DNA of 64,000 nt, taken from positions 1-64,000 of the forward strand of contig NZ_KB850054.1 in NCBI RefSeq assembly GCF_000369505.1, read 5' to 3'. Positions 42,712 through 51,480 of the stretch are shown piece by piece. The position numbers and the translations under genes are program-made. Each line of letters starts with the position of its first letter. Position 1 is the first letter of the stretch. The notes beneath the pieces are model-generated. The model worked only from the letters and a program-made list of their open reading frames with translations, was not told the DNA's origin and ran no database searches. Source of the DNA: Acinetobacter sp. NIPH 298. Its GTDB lineage: Bacteria; Pseudomonadota; Gammaproteobacteria; Pseudomonadales; Moraxellaceae.

Positions 42712-43833
42712 ATGAATAAAACCATCGGTATTTTTGGCGGCGGGCAACTTGGACGCATGATGGCGCAAGCAGCCCTTCCACTGAATATTCAATGTAGCTT
42801 TTTTGAAGCAGAAACAGATTGTCCTGCGGCGATTTTAGGGCCTGTGTTCTCAAGTAAAAATGAGCATGCTTTGCAGGATTTTATTGCTAGTGCAGATGTA
42901 TTTAGCCTTGAGTTTGAAAATACCCCTGTCGCGGATGTCGATGTTTTGACCCAAACCAAGACATTGCACCCTCCTCGACTTGCTTTGGCCACTGCACAAA
43001 ACCGCTTAGCTGAAAAAAGCTTATTCGATGAATTGAATATCCCTGTTGCGCCGTATCGTGCTGTAGATAGCTTAGATGGTTTAAAGCAAGCAGTCGCTGA
43101 GCTTGGATTACCCATTGTCTTAAAAACCGTGACTGGCGGCTATGATGGCAAAGGTCAATTCGTTCTAAGATCAGAAGATCAAATTGATACCGCTTGGGCT
43201 GAGCTTGGCCCTGCAAAAAGCTTGATCGCAGAAAGTTTTGTGAAATTCAGCCGTGAGGTATCCATTATTGCGGTGCGTGGTCAAGATGGCGATGTCAAAA
43301 CATGGGCACTTGCTGAAAACCACCATCACAATGGTATTTTGTCACACTCCATTGTGCCTGCGCCAAATAGCACTGATTTACAACCTGTTGCGCAAGACTA
43401 TATTACCCGTTTGTTGAATCACCTCAATTATGTGGGTGTGCTGACGCTTGAATTGTTCGTGACTGAACAAGGTTTATATGCCAATGAAATGGCATGTCGT
43501 GTCCATAACTCGGGGCATTGGTCGATTGAAGGTGCGATTTGCTCGCAATTTGAAAACCATATTCGCGCAGTTGCGGGATTACCGTTAGGTTCAACTGAGG
43601 TGATTCGTCCTACGGTAATGATCAATATTATTGGTCAGCATCCTCGATCAGAAGACGTTTTGGCACTCAACGGTGCGCATTTACATCTTTATAATAAGTC
43701 TGAGCGTGCAGGTCGTAAGTTGGGTCATATTACGTTGATGCCGAATAATCGCGATGATTTAACTGTTTTATGTCGTCAACTTGCTCAGATTTTACCTGTT
43801 CCGTTGGCCTTGACGGATGAAATGAGTATTTAA
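42712..43833 (+). CDS. purK: N5-carboxyaminoimidazole ribonucleotide synthase
   Basis: An ATP-grasp enzyme that carboxylates AIR to N5-CAIR, the substrate of PurE. 373 residues. The N-terminal IGIFGGGQLGRMMAQAAL binds nucleotide, VLKTVTGGYDGKGQFVL is the grasp loop, and ANEMACRVHNSGHWSIEGA is the family signature near residue 260. A GAGG site precedes the ATG at 42712. Operon with purE. It ends at a UUCG-loop terminator, after which the long repeat-rich spacer begins. Confidence 0.96.
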   Translation: MNKTIGIFGGGQLGRMMAQAALPLNIQCSFFEAETDCPAAILGPVFSSKNEHALQDFIASADVFSLEFENTPVADVDVLTQTKTLHPPRLALATAQNRLAEKSLFDELNIPVAPYRAVDSLDGLKQAVAELGLPIVLKTVTGGYDGKGQFVLRSEDQIDTAWAELGPAKSLIAESFVKFSREVSIIAVRGQDGDVKTWALAENHHHNGILSHSIVPAPNSTDLQPVAQDYITRLLNHLNYVGVLTLELFVTEQGLYANEMACRVHNSGHWSIEGAICSQFENHIRAVAGLPLGSTEVIRPTVMINIIGQHPRSEDVLALNGAHLHLYNKSERAGRKLGHITLMPNNRDDLTVLCRQLAQILPVPLALTDEMSI

Positions 43834-44456
43834 ATTTAAAATATTTATCCACAATTGAGCGATCTTCGGATCGCTTTTTTATGCCCGTTATTTTTTAAAT
43901 TCAAAAAATGAATGCTGTTGGATTTATGCTGAGGTGTGGATAACTTTGTTTCTGACTTTTGAATTTAAATTATGGGCTTAATTTGAATTCAAAACACGAG
44001 GATTTGCTTGTGTTGTTTTTGAATTTAAAAATGCGCTCAAGTTTTAAATTTAAAAGTGGTGAGTATCATTGCTTTGAATTTAAATGATGGGCCTGTGGGT
44101 ATCTATTTTCTTGGGTTCTAAGTATTTAGAAGTGAGAAAAAAGCTATAAATCAGCAATTTTCTCTTCTGATCTCATGAGTTGGGTTGTTAAAATGAATTT
44201 AAATCGGAGTGTTTTTTGAATTTAAAACTGATGCGACGTTCTGGTTGTGTTTTAAATTCAAAGTTGATGTGTTGAGTTAAGCTTATTTTAAATTCAAAAC
44301 ATGGCGCTTGGGCTTTTTAAATTTAAATAGTGTCTGTGTTTTGAATTTAAAAAGAGAACTTTAAATTTAAACGAGGAAGAATGAATTCAAAGTTACGTTT
44401 CCAAACTATACATCTTGATAGAGCGTGTTAAGGTGAACAAGAAATTTGAATTCAAA
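43829..44456. repeat. Array of TTTRAATTYAAA palindromes with DnaA boxes in the purK-mltB spacer
   Basis: The 638-base spacer 43834-44471 contains no gene. Exact copies of the 12-mer TTTRAATTYAAA start at 43829, 43894, 43958, 43982, 44018, 44043, 44073, 44215, 44251, 44287, 44316, 44340, 44360 and 44445; near copies (ATGAATTYAAA) lie at 44192 and 44380. The first exact copy overlaps the last purK codons. Two perfect DnaA boxes lie at 43845-43853 (TTATCCACA) and 43935-43943 (TGTGGATAA). Spacing within the dense blocks is mostly 20-36 bases. By eye the only other exact copies in the window are the three in oriC. Function unknown. Confidence 0.9.
43858..43880 (+). terminator. purK terminator
   Basis: Stem AGCGATC/GATCGCT with a stable TTCG tetraloop and a T-run, 24 bases after the purK stop. 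It lies inside the repeat array between the first and second palindromes. Confidence 0.88.
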
Positions 44457-44471
44457 AATTATGGTTAAGAC

Positions 44472-45773
44472 ATGAAACATTATTTCCCTTTTTTTCTAGG
44501 CTCTGCCTTGTTGACCTTATCTTATAGTGCCCATGCTGAGCTGATCATCAATGGCGCAAAAGTTACGACCACTACAACAACGCCAACAGCTGCAAATAAC
44601 AGCAGTTTTACGCCGACTCGGAATTTTCAGAGTTGTCTGGCGAGTTTACGATCTTCAGCTGTTGCTGCTGGTGTCTCAGCCGCGAATTATGACCGCTATA
44701 CCCAAAATTTGACTGCGGATTATTCGGTGATTGATCGACTGAACTATCAACCTGAGTTTTCAACACCGATTTGGGATTATTTATCGGGCTTGGTCGATAA
44801 CGAGCGAGTCCAAGCGGGACAGCAAAAACTCGCGCAACATCGTGATGTCTTAAGACGAGTAGAGCAAGCTTATGGCGTTCCCGCCGAAACCGTTGTCGCG
44901 GTATGGGGTGTGGAAAGTAATTTTGGTGATATTTCTGGACGCTATCCTTTATTACAAGCATTAGGGACATTGAGCTGTGAAGGCCGCCGTCAGAGTTATT
45001 TCCGTGGTGAGTTTTTTGCCACCATGCGTATTTTACAACGTGGTGATGTCACTCAAGATCAGCTCTTTGGTTCTTGGGCAGGTGCGTTTGGACATACTCA
45101 ATTTATGCCATCTACCTACGAGCGTTTAGCCGTAGATTTTGATGGTGATGGTCGCCGTGACCTTGTTTCCAGTATTCCAGATGCTTTGGCATCAACAGCA
45201 AACTTTTTAAAACGTGCGGGTTGGCAAACAGGGATGCCTTGGGGCTTTGAGGTGAAAATTCCACAAGGCATGTCGATTTCTGGTGAAAGCCGTCGTAATA
45301 AAAAATCACTAAATAGTTGGATTGCTCAGGGCGTAACGCGTGCGGATGGTCGGGCTTTGGTGCAAGGAAATTTATCAGGCAGTACGCCTGCAGGTTTGAT
45401 TGCACCTTCAGGTGCCAATGGTCCTGTGTTCTTGGTGTTTAAAAATTTCGATGCGATTTATAGCTATAATGCAGCTGAAAGTTATGGTTTAGCTATTGCA
45501 CATTTGTCTGACCGTCTGCGAGGTGGGACGCCATTTTTAACGACATGGCCGACAGATGATGCGGGAACATCAAGAGCAGAACGTCGTGAAATTCAACAAT
45601 TTTTGATTCAACGTGGTCATGATATTGGTGCTGTAGACGGATTAATTGGAGACAAAAGTCGTCAAGCGATTCGTCAAGAACAAACACGTTTGGGACTTAA
45701 TCCAACAGGCCGTGCAGGACAGCAGATTTTAGCTGCGTTCCGTCAAGAACAAGCCAAAAAAATGATGCAATAA
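44472..45773 (+). CDS. Lytic murein transglycosylase, MltB family
   Basis: A periplasmic enzyme that cleaves peptidoglycan to 1,6-anhydromuropeptides. 433 residues. The signal peptide ends at SAHA-E with no lipobox cysteine, so it is soluble, unlike E. coli MltB. The catalytic glutamate is Glu148 in WGVESNFG, followed by GRYPLLQALGTLSCEGRR, FGSWAGAFGHTQFMPSTY and FDGDGRRDL. The C-terminus (about 365-430) is a peptidoglycan-binding domain 1 (IQQFLIQRGHDIGAVDG). Its products feed the AnmK/Mpl recycling route. Its upstream region is the palindrome array, whose last copy ends 15 bases before the start codon. Confidence 0.92.
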   Translation: MKHYFPFFLGSALLTLSYSAHAELIINGAKVTTTTTTPTAANNSSFTPTRNFQSCLASLRSSAVAAGVSAANYDRYTQNLTADYSVIDRLNYQPEFSTPIWDYLSGLVDNERVQAGQQKLAQHRDVLRRVEQAYGVPAETVVAVWGVESNFGDISGRYPLLQALGTLSCEGRRQSYFRGEFFATMRILQRGDVTQDQLFGSWAGAFGHTQFMPSTYERLAVDFDGDGRRDLVSSIPDALASTANFLKRAGWQTGMPWGFEVKIPQGMSISGESRRNKKSLNSWIAQGVTRADGRALVQGNLSGSTPAGLIAPSGANGPVFLVFKNFDAIYSYNAAESYGLAIAHLSDRLRGGTPFLTTWPTDDAGTSRAERREIQQFLIQRGHDIGAVDGLIGDKSRQAIRQEQTRLGLNPTGRAGQQILAAFRQEQAKKMMQ

Positions 45774-45784
45774 ATTGTAGTAAT

Positions 45785-45820
45785 AAAAAAGGTCTGCTTA
45801 TTGAATAGCAGACCTTTTTT
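45785..45820. terminator. Bidirectional terminator after the transglycosylase gene
   Basis: Stem AAAGGTCTGCT/AGCAGACCTTT with flanking A- and T-runs between two converging genes. Confidence 0.88.
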
Positions 45821-45822
45821 AT

Positions 45823-46194
45823 TTATGGTGCGGCATCTAATTTTACAGCTTCTAAAATATCAAAAATCACCGCAGTCACATCTTGGCTCAAATCACGATC
45901 ATTAAAAATTTCATAAGCGGTAATGGTGACATCAGTATCACTCGGCAATTGTTTTTGTTCTTCTTCGATTAAATGCTCAATCGGCAATAAGGTCTGTTTG
46001 ACCTCTAAATGTAGAATTTCATCATGCGCAATATTTTCATCTTCAAGCTCGAGGATTTGCTCATTGAAATAAGGAATCAAAATCGAATGAAGATAAGGGC
46101 TAATATTTTGAATATCCAAGATTTCGATATCACGAGTCTGCTCAATCGTACTGATGTGGTCATTCACTTCAATTAAGATATGATAATAACTCAT
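45823..46194 (-). CDS. Hypothetical acidic protein
   Basis: A 123-residue protein that I do not recognise. It is strongly acidic, has no signal peptide or membrane segment, and starts MSYYHILIEVNDHIST. GGAGATC is well spaced for the ATG at 46194; a further ATG at 46206 lacks a site. It is followed by a shared terminator. Bases 46195-46327 hold no gene. Cytoplasmic location and a regulatory or adaptor role are only guesses. Confidence 0.7.
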   Translation of the reverse strand: MSYYHILIEVNDHISTIEQTRDIEILDIQNISPYLHSILIPYFNEQILELEDENIAHDEILHLEVKQTLLPIEHLIEEEQKQLPSDTDVTITAYEIFNDRDLSQDVTAVIFDILEAVKLDAAP

Positions 46195-46327
46195 GCTGAT
46201 CTCCATTTAGACTAAGATGATGTTTTCACTCCACAATAACATGAATAAATCAAAACAATCGACCCATTCTTGTCATCTTACAAAAACATCAGCTTATAAA
46301 TGTCCGTTAGCCTGTACAGCTCAAGCC

Positions 46328-47221
46328 TTAGCGAGAAAAACCCAATAGCTCCAAATCTGTATTGGTGAGTTTAAAATCTTTGGCATCTTGTGCTTTGATG
46401 CGCGGGTACATCAAAGATTTTGGATCTTGGGTATGCTTTAGTCCTAAGGCATGTCCAAATTCATGCGCTAAAGTTAGCCGTAGGTCATCGATTGAAGAAA
46501 ACTCATAGATAAAAATTTTGTCCCCATCAAATTGACCTTTGTGTAGAGTCTGTGGCTTAAAGGTTTTATTAAATTCAGCAATTGATTGGGTTAATTGTTG
46601 GTAAAGTTGTTTGGACTTTTCTGTTTGTAGGTCAAGTTGCTGAACCAGCTGCTGATGTTTAGCAATACGATTTTGTAGCTGTACAGACTGTTGTTCAAGA
46701 TCTTGTTGTTGTTTTTGAATTGACGTAAATAAGGTTTTAATCGAGCTTCGCTGTTTATGTTGTTGCTGATTCTCAACACGGGTTTGATATTCAGTTTTCT
46801 GTAATTCAAGTTGCAGTTTTGATTGCGCTACATTTTGTTTGAGCTGTTGTAATTGTTGATTTTCATTTAGCCAAATTTGTTGTTCATGTTCTAATTGATT
46901 CAAACTTTCAGCGCGTTTCATACTGCGAATTTGACGCTGATCAAAGACTAAATGAATGGAAAACTCAGCTTCAGGATCATAAACAAAATAATGTTGTCCT
47001 GTGTCTTTTTCCCAAATTGCTGCCGCCTGTTTGCTTAAATCAATCATTTGCTGCTGACTAATCTTTAAGCGAGGATCAAAATTGGCAATACGGTAGTGCA
47101 AAGGGTGCGCTGTATTATAGCGGACTTGGTTTTGGGTAGAATTTGAGGAAATTTGAGCAAAAGCCGATGCTTGAGCCAGCATAAAAAAACATGCGGCCAA
47201 TAGGAGAGAACATAAACGCAT
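46328..47221 (-). CDS. Secreted metzincin-type metalloprotease with coiled coil, copy 1
   Basis: A 297-residue exported protein; signal peptide cleaved near AFA-Q. The zinc motif HEFGHALGLKH is at residues 253-263 and the Met-turn SLMYP follows, so it belongs to the matrixin-like metzincins. An N-terminal conserved block (HYRIANFDPRLKISQQQM, residues about 42-59, to FVYDPEAEFSIHLVFD) is separated from the catalytic block (IYEFSSIDDLRLTLAHEFGH) by about 110 residues of Gln/Lys/Leu-rich coiled coil. It is the first of three tandem paralogues. Substrate unknown; peptidoglycan-associated or secreted protein targets are possible. Confidence 0.85.
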   Translation of the reverse strand: MRLCSLLLAACFFMLAQASAFAQISSNSTQNQVRYNTAHPLHYRIANFDPRLKISQQQMIDLSKQAAAIWEKDTGQHYFVYDPEAEFSIHLVFDQRQIRSMKRAESLNQLEHEQQIWLNENQQLQQLKQNVAQSKLQLELQKTEYQTRVENQQQHKQRSSIKTLFTSIQKQQQDLEQQSVQLQNRIAKHQQLVQQLDLQTEKSKQLYQQLTQSIAEFNKTFKPQTLHKGQFDGDKIFIYEFSSIDDLRLTLAHEFGHALGLKHTQDPKSLMYPRIKAQDAKDFKLTNTDLELLGFSR

Positions 47222-47599
47222 AGCAGGAGATAAAGCTTGAAAAGGGCTGTATTTTAATCAGCTTTTATGATTAGTCAATTTGATGAAATGTATTTAAATT
47301 CACGGGGTTGAAAAATATTTATAGACAATGAATAAAATACATCTGTAGAAAATAAATGCTTAATTGAGCCAAAATTCTCTAGTTTTAAGGCTGGTTGAGC
47401 TAAAATTAATGTAGCAACAATTATTTATTTTTTATTCTCGGATGAAAAAAATGATAGTTTTAGCAAAAATAATCAGTATAAATAGCGATAATTAACTGAA
47501 TAAAATACGATCTATATCATGTAAAATTAAAAATCTATTTGTCTAAAAAATAGACTGCCTGTCTGGTTGTATAGTTCAGCGCTGGAGGTATTTTTATAC
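47222..47599. other. Non-coding spacer between metzincin copies 1 and 2
   Basis: 378 AT-rich bases with no supported gene. A weak hairpin with a T-run on the minus strand (near 47530-47556, TCTATT/AATAGA) could terminate copy 2. The promoter of copy 1 should be here, but I cannot point to one. Confidence 0.5.
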
Positions 47600-48514
47600 T
47601 TAGTATATTGCTTTTACCAAGTTTCGATCAGAATCAGTAAGTGAAAATCTTTGCAAATTTTGCTGTTGAATAACGGGATACATTAGAGACTTAGGATCAT
47701 CCGTATGTGCCAATCCCAAAGCATGTCCAAACTCATGTGCGAGCGTTAAACGTAAATCATCTGCAGTCGTAAACTCATAAATAACAATCTGTTTGCCATT
47801 AAAATGACCTTTATGAAATAGACGCGGTTGAAAGACTTGATTAAATTGATTCGCTGCGGCAACAAGCTGCTGGTTTTTTTGATTTAAGTTTTTAATCTCC
47901 TGATTAATTTGCTGTGTTTTTTGCTTATGCAACAGCATGTCATGCTGTAGTGTAGCAGCTTGTTGTTGCAGTGTTTTTTGGCGCTGCGCGAGCTGATTCG
48001 CTAAGTTTTTTGACGATGAACGTTGTTGATTAAAATGCTGTACATCTGCGTTATATTGTTGAAATTGGGCGGTGAGCTGCGCTTGTTTATTGATGAGCTG
48101 GGTTGTGGTTTTTTCGATTTCATCTTTGACGTGTTGTAGCTGCTGATGCTGATTTTCCCATTGTTTTTGTTGTTGTGAGATTTGATCCAAGCTTTGAACA
48201 CGATGAGTGCTCTGTTGTTGACGTTCATCATAAACCAAGTGAATGCTAAATTTGGCGTGTGGATCATAAATAAAATGTTGTTTTCCCGTTTCTTGTGTCC
48301 AGATATTTGCAGCTTGTTGGGTTAGCTCAAGCATCTGCTGGCTGCTTAAGTTGAATCTTGGGTCGATCTCTGCAATACGGTAATGTATGGGGGTTTCAAC
48401 CGTATGGTGGTTATGGGGAGTTGCGCCATGCGAATGATTTTGAGCATAACTTGCATGAGGCACGCCCATGTATAAGCATGTCGCAATGACGATCATTAAA
48501 CCTTGATCACGCAT
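47600..48514 (-). CDS. Secreted metzincin-type metalloprotease with coiled coil, copy 2
   Basis: A 304-residue paralogue. The signal peptide ends near SYA-Q and is followed by a His-rich stretch (NHSHGATPHNHH) absent from the other copies, which might bind metal. Then come HYRIAEIDPRFNLSSQQM, the FIYDPHAKFSIHLVYDERQ block, about 115 residues of Gln-rich coiled coil, and the catalytic VIYEFTTADDLRLTLAHEFG with HEFGHALGLAH at residues 260-270 and Met-turn SLMYP. All zinc ligands are present, so it is predicted to be active. Probably transcribed separately from its neighbours because of the large gaps. Confidence 0.85.
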   Translation of the reverse strand: MRDQGLMIVIATCLYMGVPHASYAQNHSHGATPHNHHTVETPIHYRIAEIDPRFNLSSQQMLELTQQAANIWTQETGKQHFIYDPHAKFSIHLVYDERQQQSTHRVQSLDQISQQQKQWENQHQQLQHVKDEIEKTTTQLINKQAQLTAQFQQYNADVQHFNQQRSSSKNLANQLAQRQKTLQQQAATLQHDMLLHKQKTQQINQEIKNLNQKNQQLVAAANQFNQVFQPRLFHKGHFNGKQIVIYEFTTADDLRLTLAHEFGHALGLAHTDDPKSLMYPVIQQQNLQRFSLTDSDRNLVKAIY

Positions 48515-48950
48515 GTAAAGTCCCCAAAATAAAATTTATTCTTGAGTAATTTTTTGCTTAGGTCAAAGTGCTATCTATTTAATAAATAAAGCTAAAAATT
48601 GTGATTTTGTTCTAATAAAGCGAACAATGAAACGAATGATATACACAATAAATAAATCAAAAAACAGGTTGTTTTTTTATCATAAGTCGAAAAATATCAA
48701 AGGATTAAGCTTTATATGACTAAAATAAAAGTAAAACTGGCTGTAAAATGATCAAATTGTTAACTTTTGTAAGAATCATCCCGAACTGAAAAGTTTTTTC
48801 CCTTTGGACAAAAAATTGTTTATTAGTGACATGAATGGTCTACTGGTATTTTGGTCATGCGCTGCCTCTTAGCTATAAATCACCATGCATAACATTGAAT
48901 AGAATTTTGATTAGATTCTGGCTTGATCAGATTTCAACAGGTTGTTTGGA
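48515..48950. other. Non-coding spacer between metzincin copies 2 and 3
   Basis: 436 AT-rich bases. I see no supported gene, tRNA or strong terminator. It should contain the promoter of copy 2. Its length is unusual for this genome and leaves room for a small RNA, but there is no direct evidence. Confidence 0.5.
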
Positions 48951-49859
48951 TTAACGTGCCAACAATAAATTCAGGTCGGCTGGTGTTAAACGAAAATGAG
49001 CAGCATTTTGATCTTTCATAATCGGATGCATGAGAGCATGCGGGTCATCACTGTGTTTTAGCCCTAGAGCATGTCCAAACTCATGCGCCAGTGTTAACTT
49101 TAGGTCATCCTTGGATTCAAGCTCATAAATGAGAATCTGTTTTCCATTAAATAAGCCTTTATGAAATAAATGGGGTTGAAAACGTTGTTTATACTGACTG
49201 ACTGAGGTGCTTAATTGTTGATCCAGTGCGTTCAGCTCATCAACTTTTTGATTTAGCTCAATAACCTTTTGATTGTATTGTGCTATTTCTTGTTTTAATA
49301 ATTCAATATTTTGTTGTAAAACCTGTTGCCGTTGTTGGAAATATTGCTGATGCGCGGTCGATGACGGCTTGAGTCGGGCAGCGTGTTGCTCTTGATTGTA
49401 GTGTTGAATTTGCTGATCGAGCTGTTGTCGTTTTAAGTTTAGAGATTGTTTGTTTTGCATCATTGTTTGTTCGATTTGATCAAGCTGTTTCTTCTTATTT
49501 CGCCATTGTTGTTGGTTTGCATCTAGCTCAGTCAAATGTTGTCGACGTAGTTCACTTTCAATTTGACGCTCATCATAAATTAAATGGATACTCAGTTGAG
49601 CGTTAGGATCGTATACAAAATATTCTTTTCCTGTCCCATCGTTCCAAATTTGTGTGGCTTGTTGGCTAATCTCTTTCACTTGTTCAACACTGAGTTTAAA
49701 GCGAGGGTCAACTTCTGCTATACGATAGCGAAGCCGTGTATCGAAAGGGTGGGTGATCCGATCCAAAAGCGAGTTAAATTTGAGCTGAGGATGCTGGTAG
49801 CTTTGATAGCCAGACCATAAAATAAAGAGTGTAAGACATATAAAAACGATTCGTATCAT
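48951..49859 (-). CDS. Metzincin-type metalloprotease with coiled coil, copy 3
   Basis: A 302-residue paralogue. The N-terminus (MIRIVFICLTLFILWSGYQS) looks like an uncleaved membrane anchor rather than a clean signal peptide, so it may stay at the inner membrane facing the periplasm. It has RYRIAEVDPRFKLSVEQV, FVYDPNAQLSIHLIYDERQ, a Gln-rich coiled coil of about 115 residues, and ILIYELESKDDLKLTLAHEF with HEFGHALGLKH at residues 259-269; the Met-turn is ALMHP. The ATG overlaps the stop of the membrane protein gene upstream (49856-50272), which implies coupled translation. Confidence 0.85.
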   Translation of the reverse strand: MIRIVFICLTLFILWSGYQSYQHPQLKFNSLLDRITHPFDTRLRYRIAEVDPRFKLSVEQVKEISQQATQIWNDGTGKEYFVYDPNAQLSIHLIYDERQIESELRRQHLTELDANQQQWRNKKKQLDQIEQTMMQNKQSLNLKRQQLDQQIQHYNQEQHAARLKPSSTAHQQYFQQRQQVLQQNIELLKQEIAQYNQKVIELNQKVDELNALDQQLSTSVSQYKQRFQPHLFHKGLFNGKQILIYELESKDDLKLTLAHEFGHALGLKHSDDPHALMHPIMKDQNAAHFRLTPADLNLLLAR

Positions 49860-50272
49860 TTAACATTTTTTTGGAATAATGGTTGGTAGAGGCTAGGTAC
49901 AACTAAAATACCCCAGATTAGTGTAGAGATAATATTACCTAATTCATAAAAAATTGCTCCGATGCCTTGCATAAAAGACCATGAGAAACTTGGTAGCAGA
50001 TAAATTAATAAGACTGGGAAAAAACCGTATATGTATAGTTTTCTTGCCCATTCTTTAAATCTAAATAAACCGATCAATACAGCAAAAAAACCAATCAAAA
50101 GAATATAGATAATGACTAATTCCCAGTTTTGGGGATTTATTGATAAAGCCTCATTTATTGAGATAGATGTTTCATCATATGCATCAGATATTGTACTAAG
50201 AGTGGCGAAGAGCAGAGAAGAAATTAGCATTAATCTAAATTTGGTTTTTGTGATAATAGGGTCAGTTTTCAT
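49856..50272 (-). CDS. Hypothetical membrane protein coupled to metzincin copy 3
   Basis: A 138-residue protein that I do not recognise. It has an N-terminal hydrophobic segment (about 13-30) and three further membrane helices (WELVIIYILLIGFFAVLIGL, a LYIYGFFPVLLIYLLPSF segment and a C-terminal STLIWGILVVPSLY). Its last bases overlap the start of metzincin copy 3 (ATGA), so the pair forms an operon. It may help locate the protease or be its target; both are speculation. Bases 50273-50449 hold no gene. Confidence 0.75.
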   Translation of the reverse strand: MKTDPIITKTKFRLMLISSLLFATLSTISDAYDETSISINEALSINPQNWELVIIYILLIGFFAVLIGLFRFKEWARKLYIYGFFPVLLIYLLPSFSWSFMQGIGAIFYELGNIISTLIWGILVVPSLYQPLFQKNVK

Positions 50273-50449
50273 TTTTTATAGCCTAATGTTTTAGTGTTTT
50301 GAATTATACATAAAGTTTGTGTGTATCAAGTTGGTGATCTGTGATACCGCTCCTTGAGCGCTAACATTGCACTTGTTATGTATGAGTACAGCTGCCATAT
50401 TTAAGCTGTTCTAAGTAAAAACGGATAAGTAAAATGAAAGGGAATCTAA

Positions 50450-51334
50450 ATGCTGAAATATTTACTCAAAACACCTGATCCGACATGGATAGCTTGCTCT
50501 CCAGCCGAAGCGAAAAACGAAAATTTAAAAATTAAATATTTAGGTACAGCAGGTTTTATCCTATCAGATCAATATCGTACTTTGGTTTTGGACCCATTTA
50601 TTAGTCGTCCAAGCCTATGGCATACACTCACTCAACCTTTGCTCAGTGATCCAGAATTGGTTAAACAATACATTCCACAGGCAGATGATGTGCTGATTGG
50701 ACATGCACATTATGATCATATTTTGGATGCCCCTGAAGTGTGTAAACAAACAGGCGCACGATTAATTGGATCTAAAGCGAGTCTCATGTATGGACGTTCA
50801 GCAGGACTAGCTGAACAGCAGATGCTAGAGACAAAAGGGCGAGAAGTGATTGATTGTGGAAGGTGGCAAGTTATTGGATTGCCTTCGATTCATGGCAAAG
50901 CATTATTTGGTCGTGTGCCGTTACCTGGAGACATGACCACACCACCACCTTACCCACCCAAATTTCATCAGCTAAAGCATGGACAAGTCTTTAATTGGTG
51001 GATTGATACTGGCAAACTGAGCGTGGTACATATCGATTCAGCGGATTTTATCGAACAAGAATTGCAAGGGCGGCGGGCGGATATCGTTTGTTTATGTGCA
51101 ATTGGACGTAAATACCGACCAAATTACGTCAGAGATGTGGTGCAACTGCTCAAGCCAAAATATATTATCCCATGCCATTGGGATAGTATGGTGACTCCGA
51201 TTGATGAGACACCGCAGTTATTACCTGATGTGAATATCCCTGAATTTATAGAAGAAATTAGGGATTGTGGGGTAGTGCCTTTATTTATGCCGATCTTAGG
51301 TGAACTGTATTTTGATCAATCTAAATCTACCTAA
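50450..51334 (+). CDS. MBL-fold metallohydrolase
   Basis: A 294-residue cytoplasmic protein of the metallo-beta-lactamase fold. The metal motif is GHAHYDHILD near residue 84; further ligands are in SIHGKALFG, HIDSADF and the C-terminal IIPCHWDSM. No signal peptide. The long proline-rich insert (PLPGDMTTPPPYPPKFHQ) and the HWDS end resemble the lipid or nucleotide hydrolase-like branch (UlaG/NAPE-PLD-like), but the substrate is unknown. It is transcribed alone, divergent from the metzincin operon. Confidence 0.85.
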   Translation: MLKYLLKTPDPTWIACSPAEAKNENLKIKYLGTAGFILSDQYRTLVLDPFISRPSLWHTLTQPLLSDPELVKQYIPQADDVLIGHAHYDHILDAPEVCKQTGARLIGSKASLMYGRSAGLAEQQMLETKGREVIDCGRWQVIGLPSIHGKALFGRVPLPGDMTTPPPYPPKFHQLKHGQVFNWWIDTGKLSVVHIDSADFIEQELQGRRADIVCLCAIGRKYRPNYVRDVVQLLKPKYIIPCHWDSMVTPIDETPQLLPDVNIPEFIEEIRDCGVVPLFMPILGELYFDQSKST

Positions 51335-51439
51335 TAGTTACTTTCTAGAAATAAGATTTAATTCATTTATGAAAGTCACAGCCTCACTGTAGCTAAAACT
51401 AATTTGAATTTAAGTATTGATATAAAAAATTTAATGCAA

Positions 51440-51469
51440 AAAAACCGCGCTTTCGCGCGGTCTTTTTTT
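51440..51469. terminator. dnaK terminator
   Basis: A very stable stem (AACCGCGC/GCGCGGTC-type, loop TTTC) with A- and T-runs on both sides, 12 bases past the dnaK stop codon. Confidence 0.88.
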
Positions 51470-51480
51470 AGAGCGACAAA

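Noticed and set aside
43829..44456. CRISPR array
   Set aside because: Repeats are only 12 bases, palindromic and degenerate, spacing varies from 20 to 119 bases, and no cas genes are present.
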